Notes: generated from the sequence alone by a model not told the origin. Shown: positions 48,548-59,533, counted from the first letter of the stretch. The stretch is 64,000 bases of DNA from Streptomyces cyaneochromogenes (GCF_003963535.1 NZ_CP034539.1:6758001-6822000), one strand, 5' to 3'. Numbers and translations are program-made.

Positions 48548-48982
48548 ATGCCGGAGTTGTCGCAGGAGACCGAGCGCGGGCGCGCGGGCCGGCCCTTCGG
48601 GTGGGCCGAGGTGACCGGGCCGTCGATGGTGCCCACGCTGTACCACGGCGATCTGCTCGTGGTGGTGCACCGGGGCCGCATCAGGGTCGGCGACGTCGTC
48701 ATCCTGCGTCACCCGTTCCAGCAGGACCTGCTCGTCGTCAAGCGCGCCGCGGAGCGCCGCGAAGGCGGCTGGTGGGTGCTCGGGGACAACACCTACGCCG
48801 GGGGTGACAGCACCGACTACGGGGTCGTGCCGGACGAGCTGATCCTGGGCAAGGTCCGCTTCCGGTACCGGCCGCGCAAGCCCGATCAGCGCTCGCCGTT
48901 CGCGCTGGCGCGCTGGGCGCTGTCGGCCGTACGGCCCGTCTTCGCCGACCGGTCGGCCTCCAGGCGCTTGCGGGCGCGGTAG
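48548..48982 (+). CDS. sodX: NiSOD maturation peptidase SodX
   Basis: A 144-residue S26/S24-type peptidase with the nucleophile Ser in VTGPSMVPTLYHGDLL (about residues 24-39) and the general-base Lys in LLVVKRAAERREGGWWVLGDN. It lacks a membrane anchor and cleaves the NiSOD leader to free the nickel-binding His. ATG 48548 has GGAGG upstream. Its last 97 bp overlap the convergent CGNR gene, an unusually long overlap. Confidence 0.9.
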   Translation: MPELSQETERGRAGRPFGWAEVTGPSMVPTLYHGDLLVVVHRGRIRVGDVVILRHPFQQDLLVVKRAAERREGGWWVLGDNTYAGGDSTDYGVVPDELILGKVRFRYRPRKPDQRSPFALARWALSAVRPVFADRSASRRLRAR

Positions 48983-49515
48983 GCGGCCACATTGGCGCGG
49001 GTCGCGCAGCGGTCCGAGCAGTAGCGCCGGGAGCGGTTGGTGGACGTGTCCAGGTAGGCGTTGCGACACGGGGCCGCCTCGCACAGGCCCAGACGGTCGA
49101 CGCCGTACTCCGTCAGATGGAACGCCAGGCCCATCGCCGCGATCGCCGCGTAGCCCGCGGTCGCGTTCGACGGGTGGTCCGCCAGGTGCATGTGCCACAG
49201 GGGGCGGCCGTCGTCGTCCCGGAAGTCGTGACCGGAGATCTGCGGGCTCACCGGGAACTCCAGCAGGAGCGAGTTCAGCAGGTTCACCGCGAGGGTCTCG
49301 TCGCCCTTGTCCGCCGCCTCGAAGACCGCCCTCAGCCGCGCACGGACCGAGCGGAAGCGGGTCACGTCGGCGTCGGTGGCGCGGCGGCCCGCCTCCTGGC
49401 TGACGCCGAACAGATCGCGGACGGCCTCGACCGAGGTCAGCGAGTCCTTGCCCCGGGCCGGGTCCTCGCTGTTGACGAGTCGTACGGCGTAGTCCGAGTA
49501 ATAGGCCAGTTCCAC
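48886..49515 (-). CDS. CGNR/ABATE-domain zinc finger regulator
   Basis: A 209-residue protein of the ABATE (Ginkgo-like stress-regulator) family. The N-terminal helical domain covers about residues 1-140. The C-terminal zinc finger has Cys in LCEAAPCRNAYLD and RRYCSDRCATRANVAAYRAR; the family CGNR is CATR here. These are putative stress-related transcription regulators. It overlaps sodX tail to tail, so expression of each may affect the other. Confidence 0.9.
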   Translation of the reverse strand: MELAYYSDYAVRLVNSEDPARGKDSLTSVEAVRDLFGVSQEAGRRATDADVTRFRSVRARLRAVFEAADKGDETLAVNLLNSLLLEFPVSPQISGHDFRDDDGRPLWHMHLADHPSNATAGYAAIAAMGLAFHLTEYGVDRLGLCEAAPCRNAYLDTSTNRSRRYCSDRCATRANVAAYRARKRLEADRSAKTGRTADSAQRASANGER

Positions 49516-49614
49516 TTGTAGTCCTTACGGAGGCGTTCTATCGTCGTGGTGCGGTCGGGTAACAGCTGATCGTGCTTCCAGGGTATTACGTGACGCGCGC
49601 GATGGAGGGGCTCG

Positions 49615-50382
49615 ATGACGGACACGTCCACGACGACGATCGGTGCCGACTGGCCGGCCTGGCAGGAGAGCTGGGACCGGCAGCAGGAGTGGTACATGCC
49701 CGACCGGGAGGAGCGCTTCCGGATCATGCTCGACATGGTGGAGGCCCTCGTCGGCCCCGCCCCGCGCGTGCTCGATCTCGCGTGCGGCACGGGAAGTATC
49801 ACGGCCCGGCTGCTCACCCGGTTCCCGAAGGCCACCAGCACGGGCGTCGACCTCGACCCGGCGCTCCTCGCCATCGCCGAGGGCACCTTCGCCGGCGACG
49901 ACCGGGTCGGGTTCGTCACGGCCGACCTCAAGGACCCCGAGTGGCCGGCGAAGCTGCCGTACGACTCGTACGACGCCGTCCTGACCGCCACGGCCCTGCA
50001 CTGGCTGCACAGCGAACCCCTCGCGGCCCTCTACGGTCAGGTCGCGGAGCTCGTCCGCGACGGCGGTGTCTTCCTGAACGCGGACCACATGATCGACGAC
50101 TCGACGCCCCGGATCAACGCGGCCGAGCGCGCCCAGCGTCACGTGCGCATGGATCAGGCCAAGGCGGGGGTCCTCGACTGGGCCGAGTGGTGGCAGCTGG
50201 CGGCCGAGGACCCGGTCCTGGCCGGGCCCACGGCCCGCCGCTTCGAGATCTACGGCGAACACGCCGACGGCGACACGCCGCCCGTCGCGTGGCACGTGCG
50301 CGTGCTGCGCGAGAAGGGCTTCGGGGAGGCGCGGCCGGTGTGGTGCTCCCCTTCGGACACGCTGTTGCTGGCGCTCAAGTGA
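49615..50382 (+). CDS. Class I SAM-dependent methyltransferase
   Basis: A 255-residue methyltransferase with motif I VLDLACGTGSITARLL (about residues 51-66), the acidic post-I residue in GVDLDPALLAIA, and VLTATALHWLHSEP as the motif around strand 4. It resembles trans-aconitate-type or UbiE-type small-molecule enzymes. ATG 49615 is used. It is divergent from the CGNR gene and is followed by a terminator. The substrate is unknown. Confidence 0.9.
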   Translation: MTDTSTTTIGADWPAWQESWDRQQEWYMPDREERFRIMLDMVEALVGPAPRVLDLACGTGSITARLLTRFPKATSTGVDLDPALLAIAEGTFAGDDRVGFVTADLKDPEWPAKLPYDSYDAVLTATALHWLHSEPLAALYGQVAELVRDGGVFLNADHMIDDSTPRINAAERAQRHVRMDQAKAGVLDWAEWWQLAAEDPVLAGPTARRFEIYGEHADGDTPPVAWHVRVLREKGFGEARPVWCSPSDTLLLALK

Positions 50383-50502
50383 CACGGTCCAGGGCATCCG
50401 GGCGGACGGAATGAGCTACGACGAGACCAATCCGATCACCGCTTACCGCCTGGCCGTCCGGCCGACGGGAATTCGTGTTCCGCCCGGCGCGACGCACGCA
50501 CT

Positions 50503-50533
50503 TCGGCCCCGCCAAAAGGAATGGCGGGGCCGA
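50503..50533. terminator. Terminator between methyltransferase and ABC operon
   Basis: Stem TCGGCCCCGCC / GGCGGGGCCGA, 11 bp perfect, loop AAAAGGAAT. It lies between convergent units. Confidence 0.8.
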
Positions 50534-50564
50534 GGTGGTGTTCGACTCGTGGTTCTCGTGGTTC

Positions 50565-51322
<758 letters not shown>

Positions 51323-51326
<4 letters not shown>

Positions 51327-52267
51327 GCGTTACCTCCCGCCGACGAACGGTTCGACAGGGACAGCAGGTTCGCCCTGATCTTCTGGAACGGAGTTGCCGG
51401 CAGGCTGCGGCTGGAGCCCCGGGCGTAGTACCGCTCCAGGTAGTACTGGCCGACGCTGAAGATCGACGTCAGCAGCAGGTACCAGGCCGCGGCCAGGAAC
51501 AGCATCTCGGCGGGGGCGCCGGAGGTCTGGCCGATGTCCTGGGCGACGCGCAACAGCTCGGAGTACTGGACGACCGACACCAGCGAGGTCGTCTTCAGCA
51601 TGTTGATGACCTCGTTGCCCGTCGGCGGCACGATCACGCGCATCGCCTGCGGGATGACGATCCGGCGCAGCGTCTTGGCGTGGCTCATGCCCAGCGCGTG
51701 CGCGGCCTCGGTCTGGCCCTCGTCGACCGCGAGCAGACCGGCGCGGCAGATCTCCGCCATGTACGCGGCCTCGTTGAGGCCCAGGCCGAGCAGCGCCGTC
51801 AGGAACGGGGTCATGAAGTCCGACCACTCGTCCTTGTAGAACGGGCCGAGGTTGATGTACTCGAAGACCAGCCCCAGGTTGAACCAGACGATGAGCTGGA
51901 CCAGGACCGGGGTCCCGCGGAAGAACCAGATGTAGAACCACGCGATGGACGAGGTCACGGGGTTCTTCGACAGACGCATCACGGCCAGCACGATGCCGCC
52001 GACGATGCCGATCGCCATGGACAGCACGGTCAGCAGGAGCGTCTTGCCCACACCGCTGAGGATGCGGTCGTTGAAGAAGTAGTCCGGGATCGCGCCCCAG
52101 TTGATCTTGCCCTGGGAGAACGCGTAGACGATGCCGCCCAGCAGGGCGAGCGCGATGACGGCGGTGACGTACCGCCCGTAGTGGCGGACCGGGATGGCCT
52201 TGATCGCCTCCGGACCGGCCGGCGGGGTGTCCGCCGGCCCGTCCGACTTGTCGATGTCAACAGTCAC
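51323..52267 (-). CDS. Polar amino acid ABC transporter permease
   Basis: A 314-residue HisMQ-type permease. It has a polar 30-residue N-terminus (DKSDGPADTPPAGP), five or more membrane helices, and the EAA-type loop EAAHALGMSHAKTLRRIVIPQA. TraX-like LNEAAYMAEICRAGLLAVDEGQ is typical of the glutamine/glutamate group. It lies between the binding protein and ATPase genes. A single permease gene suggests a homodimer. Confidence 0.95.
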
Positions 52268-52303
52268 AGGTGTTGCCTTTCAGTGCCCGCTGTTCTGGTG
52301 CGG

Positions 52304-53263
52304 TCACTTGCCGCCGTTGATGGTGGCTTCCTTCACCGCGCCGTCCTCGACGCCCCACTTCTTGATGACCTTGTCGTACTCGCCGCTGGCGATGATCGCG
52401 TCCAGGGCGGCCTTCAGGGCGTCCCGCAGCTGGGTGTCGTTCTTGGCGACCGCGATGCCGTAGGGAGCGGCCTCGACCTGCTCGCCGACGAGCTGGAAGT
52501 CGTTGCCGCCGCCGGAGGTCTTCACGGCGTACGCGGCGACCGGGAAGTCGGAGGATCCGGCGTCCGCGCCGCCCGCGCGCAGGCGGGTCTGGGCCTGCTG
52601 GTCGTTGTCGAACGCCTCGATGGAGATCGTCTTGCCGCCGGTGCACTTCTTGGCCTCGGCCTTGGCAAGGTCCTCGGAGACCGTGCCGCGCTGCACGACG
52701 ATCTTCTTGCCGCACAGGTCCGACCAGGTCTTGATGTCGGTGTTCTTGCCCTTCTGGGTGTAGATCGAGACACCGGCCGTGAAGTAGTCGACGAAGTCGA
52801 CGCCCTCACCGACCTTCTTGCCGGTCTCGGAGTCGATGCCCTCCTGGCGGTCCTTCGTGTCGGTCATCGCGGACATGGCGATGTCGTACCGGTCCGAGCG
52901 CAGACCGGTGATCAGGCTGTCGAAGGTGCCGTTCTCGAACTCGAACGTGACACCGAGCTGCTTGCCCATGGCGGCCGCGAGGTCGGGGTCGATGCCGACC
53001 GTCTTGCCGGCGCTGTCCTTGAACTCGACCGGCGCGTACGCGATGTCCGAGCCGACCTTGATGACGCCCTTGTCGCGGATCTCCTTGGGCAGCTTGTCGG
53101 CGAGCGGCGCCGCGCTCGTCGCGGTGTCCGTGCTGTCCGAGCCGCTGTCCTTGGTCTGGTCACCGCAGCCGGTGAGAATCAGGGCGCCTGCGACCGCGAT
53201 CGAGCCGACCGCTGCCAACCGGGAGCGTGTGGCGGTCGTACGACGGGTGGAGCGTGCGGTCAT
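52304..53263 (-). CDS. Polar amino acid-binding lipoprotein
   Basis: A 319-residue SBP_bac_3-type binding protein. The signal peptide ends in a lipobox (ALILTGC, Cys about residue 33), so it is anchored outside the membrane. The mature part shows KVGSDIAYAPVEFKDSAGK and DKVIKKWGVEDGAV, typical of glutamate/glutamine binders. It is the first gene of the transport operon, with a long promoter region upstream. Confidence 0.95.
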   Translation of the reverse strand: MTARSTRRTTATRSRLAAVGSIAVAGALILTGCGDQTKDSGSDSTDTATSAAPLADKLPKEIRDKGVIKVGSDIAYAPVEFKDSAGKTVGIDPDLAAAMGKQLGVTFEFENGTFDSLITGLRSDRYDIAMSAMTDTKDRQEGIDSETGKKVGEGVDFVDYFTAGVSIYTQKGKNTDIKTWSDLCGKKIVVQRGTVSEDLAKAEAKKCTGGKTISIEAFDNDQQAQTRLRAGGADAGSSDFPVAAYAVKTSGGGNDFQLVGEQVEAAPYGIAVAKNDTQLRDALKAALDAIIASGEYDKVIKKWGVEDGAVKEATINGGK

Positions 53264-53909
53264 GGTGGGTTCCTCCGGCGGATGGGTGGAGTTGCCGATG
53301 GGGCGGGCGCCTGTCGATGGGGTCGGCAGGGCCTTTGTTTCCTAGGTCGACGAGAGCACACGCCTTCGAGTGTCGCGACCTCGTGTGATTACGGCATCTT
53401 GCCATTCGGACTGAGGCATTCAGGGCGCCCGTCATGTCAAAATCGGATAACGGGTTACCCCCGAACCGCCGCAGGTCGGTACATCCTGACCGCACCTTCT
53501 GCGGGAATCTGTCCTTCCGGCCGGAAGATCTTCGGTATATCTCGGGATGTGGACCGGCCGTGCGTGGGGTTTGTTGCCGACAGTTGTTCTTCGCGGTTTC
53601 TGGTGTCGATTGTCCGCTTATTTGGTCACGAATCACACCGGTGTCGTCGTCGGGTCGTGTCTGATTCGTGTCCCTGCGCCGCGGTGTTTCCCTTCCCGTC
53701 GTGTGATCTTGCACGTATTGGACTCGTCGTCGGCGCGGTCCGTCCGGTAAGAAGGTTCTTTACACCCCTCATCCGGGGCTCAGGGCGCGTGTGCGGCGCG
53801 CCGTCGCGTATGACCCGTACGCATCAACAGATCGGGCATGCGTGGTCCCGCCCACCCCTCACCAGGAGTGGTCACCCTCAACCAATGAAGATTTAAGGGG
53901 TAAAACAAA
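53264..53909. other. 646-bp divergent promoter region
   Basis: No gene supported. It separates the amino acid transporter from malic enzyme. It contains a 14-bp perfect palindrome CTTCCGGCCGGAAG (53514-53527) directly followed by a second one, GAAGATCTTC (53524-53533), and is somewhat less GC-rich than coding DNA. Promoters of both flanking units should lie here. Confidence 0.5.
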
Positions 53910-55133
<1,224 letters not shown>

Positions 55134-55148
55134 CGTGAGTGTCGGTTG

Positions 55149-55178
55149 AACGGCCCCGTCCGGATGGACGGGGCCGTT
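55149..55178 (+). terminator. Rho-independent terminator of malic enzyme gene
   Basis: Stem AACGGCCCCGTC / GACGGGGCCGTT, 12 bp, 6-base loop, followed by CTTTTG. It is followed by three partial repeats of the type CTTTTGNCCTGGGGG up to about 55240. Confidence 0.88.
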
Positions 55179-55345
55179 CTTTTGCCTGGGGGCAGGGCTT
55201 TTGTCCTGGGGGCCGGTTCTTTTGCCGGGGATGGGCCGTTCGGGTGGTTCGGCGGGGGAGGGGAGGCGGGGGCGGGTGGCAAGAGGGCGTGTCTCACAGG
55301 TCGCCGTGGTTCCGTCGGTCGGCGGTGCCGCCTATCGTCAACGTC

Positions 55346-56308
55346 ATGTTCGCTGCCTACGCCGCCCGAATCGACCGTGACCAGCCGCTTTCCGGACTGG
55401 AGTTGGGGGAGCGGCCGGCTCCCGAGGTCCGTCCCGGTTGGAGTGCCGTCACCGTGAAGGCCGCCTCCCTCAACCATCACGACCTGTGGTCGCTGCGGGG
55501 TGTGGGTCTCGCGGAGGACAAGTTGCCGATGATCCTCGGGTGTGATGCCGCGGGCGTCGACGAGGACGGCAACGAGGTCGTCCTGCACTCCGTGATCGGA
55601 CAGAGCGGGCACGGGGTGGGGCCCAAGGAGCCGCGGTCCATACTGACCGAGCGGTACCAGGGCACGTTCGCGGAGCAGGTGGCCGTGCCGACCTGGAACA
55701 TCCTGCCCAAGCCCAAGGAGCTCTCCTTCGAGGAGGCCGCCTGTCTGCCGACCGCCTGGCTGACGGCGTACCGGATGCTGTTCACCAACGCGGGGGTGCG
55801 GCCCGGGGACTCGGTGCTCGTGCAGGGGGCCGGCGGTGGGGTCGCCACGGCTGCCATCGCGCTCGGCAAGGCCGCGGGTCTGCGGGTCTTCGCCACCAGC
55901 CGGGACGAGGCCAAGCGCAAGCGTGCCGTGGAATTGGGGGCCGTGGAGGCCCTGGAGTCGGGGGCCCGGCTGCCGCAGCGGGTCGATGCCGTGATCGAGA
56001 CGGTCGGTGCCGCCACGTGGTCGCATTCCGTCAAGTCGCTGAAGCCGGGGGGCACTCTTGTCATTTCCGGTGCCACCAGTGGGGACCGGCCCTCGCACGC
56101 CGAGCTCACGCGGATCTTCTTCCTGGAGCTGAAGGTCGTCGGGTCGACCATGGGCACCAAGGACGAGCTGGAGGATCTGCTCTCCTTCTGCGCTGCCACG
56201 GGTGTGCGGCCCGTGATCGACGAGGTGCTTCCCCTGGACCGGGCCCGTGAGGGCTTCGAGCGGATGGAGTCGGGGGAGCAGTTCGGGAAGATCGTGCTGA
56301 CCAACTGA
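55346..56308 (+). CDS. Zinc-type/quinone oxidoreductase (MDR family)
   Basis: A 320-residue medium-chain dehydrogenase/reductase. The N-terminal GroES-like fold has SLNHHDLWSLRGVG, and the Rossmann domain has VLVQGAGGGVATAAIALGKA (in part). The catalytic zinc Cys is replaced in LGCDAAGV-type context, so the protein is closer to quinone-reductase-like members. ATG 55346 is chosen for the standard N-terminus. The substrate is unknown. Confidence 0.92.
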   Translation: MFAAYAARIDRDQPLSGLELGERPAPEVRPGWSAVTVKAASLNHHDLWSLRGVGLAEDKLPMILGCDAAGVDEDGNEVVLHSVIGQSGHGVGPKEPRSILTERYQGTFAEQVAVPTWNILPKPKELSFEEAACLPTAWLTAYRMLFTNAGVRPGDSVLVQGAGGGVATAAIALGKAAGLRVFATSRDEAKRKRAVELGAVEALESGARLPQRVDAVIETVGAATWSHSVKSLKPGGTLVISGATSGDRPSHAELTRIFFLELKVVGSTMGTKDELEDLLSFCAATGVRPVIDEVLPLDRAREGFERMESGEQFGKIVLTN

Positions 56309-56372
56309 CGGTTGCGCTGCCGGTCCTTGCGGCGGGTTCGAGGCTCTTCGCCTCGGGCCCGCCGTTCTGCTT

Positions 56373-56415
56373 GTCAATTGCGGTTGACGTCGGGCGCGTG
56401 TCAACGTAAGTTGAC
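56373..56415. promoter_or_regulatory. Twin operators GTCAAN-N4-NTTGAC before HTH gene
   Basis: GTCAATTGCGGTTGAC at 56373-56388 and GTCAACGTAAGTTGAC at 56400-56415, two 16-bp inverted repeats 27 bp apart. TTGACG (56384) and TAAGTT (56407), 17 bp apart, could be the -35 and -10 boxes, both covered by the repeats. Direct autorepression of the HTH gene at 56419 is likely. Confidence 0.6.
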
Positions 56416-56418
56416 ATC

Positions 56419-56628
56419 ATGACCGAAGCAACAGACCTCGCCGAGCGGGCGGGTGATCGCGATCCGCGGGTGGGACTGCGGGCCGTTGCCGCCCTGCGCC
56501 GGTTGCTGGAGCAGCTGGAAGCCGTGCAGGTGCGCAGTGCGCGCAATCAGGGGTGGTCCTGGCAGGAGATCGCCGCGGAACTCGGGGTCAGCAGGCAGGC
56601 CGTGCACAAGAAGTACGGGAGGCGTTGA
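56419..56628 (+). CDS. Small HTH DNA-binding protein
   Basis: A 69-residue protein: a helical N-terminal half (GLRAVAALRRLLEQLEAVQV) that may dimerise, and a C-terminal HTH (WSWQEIAAELGVSRQAVHKKYGRR). It starts 3 bp after the second operator, so a leaderless or very short leader mRNA is expected. Its TGA overlaps the ATG of the Clp-N gene. It likely autoregulates the pair. Confidence 0.85.
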   Translation: MTEATDLAERAGDRDPRVGLRAVAALRRLLEQLEAVQVRSARNQGWSWQEIAAELGVSRQAVHKKYGRR

Positions 56629-57191
56629 TGTTCGAGCGGTTCACGAAGGATGCCCGTGCGGTGGTGACGGGTGCCGTCGAGCATGCCGAGAGGGGTGGGG
56701 CGCAGGCCGTCGATGCCGAGCACCTGCTGCTGGCCCTGCTCGATCGGGAGGGGAGCCGGGCCTCGTTCGCGCTCGCCGTGCTCGGAGGCGGCCAGTGGCT
56801 GGAGTCCGCGCGGACGGCGTTGGGCGAGGCTCGGCGCCGGGGCGGGCTGTCGCAGGCCGAGGCCGAGGCGTTGGCCGGGTTGGGGATCGATGTGGGGGAG
56901 ATCGTCGCCCGGGTCGAGGAAGTGCACGGTGTCGGGGCGATGTCCGGGGACCGGAAGGGCAGGAGGGGGTGGTCGGGGCACCGTCCGTTCAGCCGGGGCG
57001 CCAAGGACGTGCTGGTACGGGCGCTGCGCGTGGCCACTGCCCGACGGGACCGGCACATCGGTGACGAGCACATCCTGCTGGCCCTCACCGGCCGGCCCGG
57101 GGTGCCCGCCGAGGTTCTCGCCGATCGCGGGGTGACGTACGAGTCCGTGACTCGGGTGCTGTACGGCGGGGGAGAGGCCAAGGCCGGTTGA
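56628..57191 (+). CDS. Clp N-terminal-domain protein
   Basis: A 187-residue protein made of two Clp_N repeats (about residues 1-75, MFERFTKDARAVVTGAVEHA and AEHLLLALLD; and about 118-180, FSRGAKDVLVRALRVA and EHILLALTGRPGV) without any ATPase. Such stand-alone Clp-N proteins may act as adaptors for ClpC or bind misfolded protein. ATG overlaps the HTH stop (TGATG), so the two are co-translated and the HTH regulator probably sets its level in response to protein stress. Confidence 0.9.
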   Translation: MFERFTKDARAVVTGAVEHAERGGAQAVDAEHLLLALLDREGSRASFALAVLGGGQWLESARTALGEARRRGGLSQAEAEALAGLGIDVGEIVARVEEVHGVGAMSGDRKGRRGWSGHRPFSRGAKDVLVRALRVATARRDRHIGDEHILLALTGRPGVPAEVLADRGVTYESVTRVLYGGGEAKAG

Positions 57192-57323
57192 CGCCGGGGC
57201 GGTTGGGGGGCGGGAGCGAGAGGCGGTGCGGTCGCCGGGGGCCGGTCCGGCGGTGGACATGCCGTCCGGGCGGGACCTGGGCAGTCGGCCGAGGTGGTGG
57301 CCGTACTGCCCAGGAGGCCGACG

Positions 57324-58373
57324 TCAGGGCCTCGGCGTGCGCAGTAGCGCCCCGATGTGGGCCGCCGCCGTCGACAAGTGGCGGCGTGCGTCGCGGAGTT
57401 GGTCCGCCGTCACGCCGTGATCCCTGGCCGCGTCGCGGATGTCGTCGCGGAAGCGGTCGAGCAGGCGGTCCAGGTCGCGGGCGGGGTCGCCGCTGGGGGC
57501 CTCGTGGGCCCAGGCGGGTTCGTAGTCGGCGGGGAAGTCCTCCGGGGTCTCGGAGTAGTCGGGGCGCTGCTGCGCCGACTTGGCGGAGCCCTGGCGGCCG
57601 AATCCGAAGTCCCTGCCGAACTCCTTCCCGAAGTCCTTGCCGAAGTCGCCGAACTCCTTGGCCAGTTCCGTCAGGCCCTCCCGCACTCCCGTCGGCCAGT
57701 CGCCGCGGGCGAAGTGGTCCTGTACGTGCTCCTGGACCCGGCGGGCGATGCGCTGGACCTCCTCCTGGGCCTGGGCCCGGGCGTGGTCCTGGGCCTCCTT
57801 GGCCTGGCGCCGCGCGCGCTGTGCCTCCTCGCGGGCACGGCGGCTCTCGTCCTTGGCGCGGCGGGCCTGTTCCTTCCACTCCTGCTTGGCGCGGCGCATC
57901 TCCTCCTTGGCGGCGCGCCACGCCTCCTTGTCGGTGTAGTCCGAGAAGTCGCCGAAGGGTGTGTCCGCCTTGGTGCCGTTCCCCTGGCGGGCCTCGGTCG
58001 CCGCCGCGCGCATCTCGCGTCGCAGGTCACCTGCCGCGCCGCGGACATCGGCCCGGATCTCGGCGGCGAGCTCGGCGACCGACTCCCTGATCTCCAGCTC
58101 CAGGTCGGCCAACTCGCCGCTGCGGTCAGCTAGTTCCGCGCGGCCGGCGTCCGTGATGGCGTACACCTTGCGGCCGCCCTCGGTGGTGTGGGTCACCAGG
58201 CCCTCGGCCTCCAGCTTGGCCAGCCGGGGGTACACGGTGCCGGCCGACGGCGCGTACAGCCCCTGGAAGCGCTCTTCGAGGAGGCGAATCACCTCGTAGC
58301 CGTGGCGCGGGGCCTCGTCCAGCAGCTTCAGCAGGTAGAGGCGGAGGCGGCCATGGGCGAAGACGGGGGGCAT
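57324..58373 (-). CDS. PadR-family regulator with long coiled-coil extension
   Basis: A 349-residue protein. A PadR winged HTH comes first (residues about 1-90, HGRLRLYLLKLLDEAPRHGYEV and AGTVYPRLAKLEAEGLV). Then a long Lys/Arg/Glu/Ala-rich helix predicted to form a coiled coil (about 110-215) and a Phe/Gly/Lys-repeat stretch (FGDFGKDFGKEFGRDFGFG). Typical PadR proteins are about 110-200 residues, so the extension is unusual. It starts 1 bp after the DUF4097 stop, so the two form an operon and the operator lies upstream of DUF4097. Confidence 0.9.
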   Translation of the reverse strand: MPPVFAHGRLRLYLLKLLDEAPRHGYEVIRLLEERFQGLYAPSAGTVYPRLAKLEAEGLVTHTTEGGRKVYAITDAGRAELADRSGELADLELEIRESVAELAAEIRADVRGAAGDLRREMRAAATEARQGNGTKADTPFGDFSDYTDKEAWRAAKEEMRRAKQEWKEQARRAKDESRRAREEAQRARRQAKEAQDHARAQAQEEVQRIARRVQEHVQDHFARGDWPTGVREGLTELAKEFGDFGKDFGKEFGRDFGFGRQGSAKSAQQRPDYSETPEDFPADYEPAWAHEAPSGDPARDLDRLLDRFRDDIRDAARDHGVTADQLRDARRHLSTAAAHIGALLRTPRP

Positions 58374-58374
58374 G

Positions 58375-59364
58375 TCAGAGCACCTTCTTGTCGGTCGTGC
58401 CGTCGGCCGGGGCGTTGGTCGGGGCGTCTGTCGGGTCATCGCTCTGGCCGGAGACGGAATTGTCCCCCGAACTGTGCGGTGTGCTGTTCACCGGGTCGGT
58501 CGTGGAGTCCGTGGCCGGCTCGGGCTCCTCCCAGGCCTCCGCCTCCCACGGCTCGTCCTCCTTCGGTGGGCGGCGCAGCAGGGCGATCGAGCCGGTGACC
58601 GTCGTCGCGCGGAGCTTGCCGGTGCCGGCGCCGAGACGGCCGGTGATCTTGTGGGCCCCCCACTGGCCGTGCACCCGCAGGCCCTCGAAGGCGTTGGAGA
58701 TCGTGCCGCTCGCGGTGTTGGCCTCGACGTCGGCGTCGGCCGGGGCCGGCAGGCGGATGGCGATCTCGCCGGAGACGCTGGTCAGGCGGATGTCGGTCGG
58801 GCCGTCCGGGTCGAGGTCGACGATCATGGAGCCGCTCACGGAGTCGGCCTTCACCGAGGAACCGGATCCCTCGACGACCGTGAGGTCACCGGAGACGGAG
58901 TTGAAGCGCAGGTCGCCGGTGACGGCCTGGGCCTCCAGATTCCCGGAGACGGTGTCGGCGCGGACCGGGCCCGACAGGCCCACGAGCGTCGTGTCACCGG
59001 TGACGCCCTTGACGACCGACGGGCCGTGGAGCCCGGAGACCACCGCCCCGGCACCGACCACACCCACCTCGACCCGGGTCTCGGCCGGCACCGCCAGGGA
59101 GACCACCGCGCTGCGCCGCCAGCCCTTGCGGTCGAGCCACTTGAGGAAGCCCTTCCAGGGCAGGTCCTCGTAGGCCACCGTCAGCGTGCCGTCCTGCTGG
59201 GTCACCACCAGGGGCGGGCCCTCGATCTCGGAGACCTCCAGGCGGGCGGAACCTTCGTCCGTCCCCACGACGTTCACCGTTCCGTTGACGATGCGCACCT
59301 GGAGCTCGCTCACCGGCTCGTCGAAGGTGAGCTTCCTGGGCTCGGCTACGGACCACTCGGACAT
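58375..59364 (-). CDS. DUF4097 beta-helix-like protein
   Basis: A 329-residue protein of the DUF4097 (putative adhesin-like) family. Its core is a series of short repeats of the type VSGNLEAQAVTGDLRFNSVSGDL (in part), which predict a right-handed beta-helix. The C-terminus is a low-complexity Asp/Thr/Pro/Ser tail. No signal peptide is seen, so it is probably cytoplasmic. AGGAGG precedes ATG 59364. It is the first gene of the PadR operon. Confidence 0.9.
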   Translation of the reverse strand: MSEWSVAEPRKLTFDEPVSELQVRIVNGTVNVVGTDEGSARLEVSEIEGPPLVVTQQDGTLTVAYEDLPWKGFLKWLDRKGWRRSAVVSLAVPAETRVEVGVVGAGAVVSGLHGPSVVKGVTGDTTLVGLSGPVRADTVSGNLEAQAVTGDLRFNSVSGDLTVVEGSGSSVKADSVSGSMIVDLDPDGPTDIRLTSVSGEIAIRLPAPADADVEANTASGTISNAFEGLRVHGQWGAHKITGRLGAGTGKLRATTVTGSIALLRRPPKEDEPWEAEAWEEPEPATDSTTDPVNSTPHSSGDNSVSGQSDDPTDAPTNAPADGTTDKKVL

Positions 59365-59424
59365 GCGCGGACCTCCTGGGCGACCGGACACGGCCGCACG
59401 GGCCGGACCTGAACACGACACGCC

Positions 59425-59456
59425 ATATCGCGTCTTCTGTCAAACACGATATATCG
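59425..59456. promoter_or_regulatory. PadR operator candidates ATATCGCG / CGATATATCG
   Basis: The palindrome CGATATATCG (59447-59456) and the related ATATCGCG (59425-59432) lie upstream of the DUF4097-PadR operon. AT-centred palindromes of this look are common before PadR-controlled genes in Streptomyces. Confidence 0.45.
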
Positions 59457-59533
59457 CGGCCAAGGAAAGTCAAGGCACTCGTTCTGGTGATCACAAATCA
59501 CGCGAGGCGGACAAACCGGCCTAGCGTGTTGTC

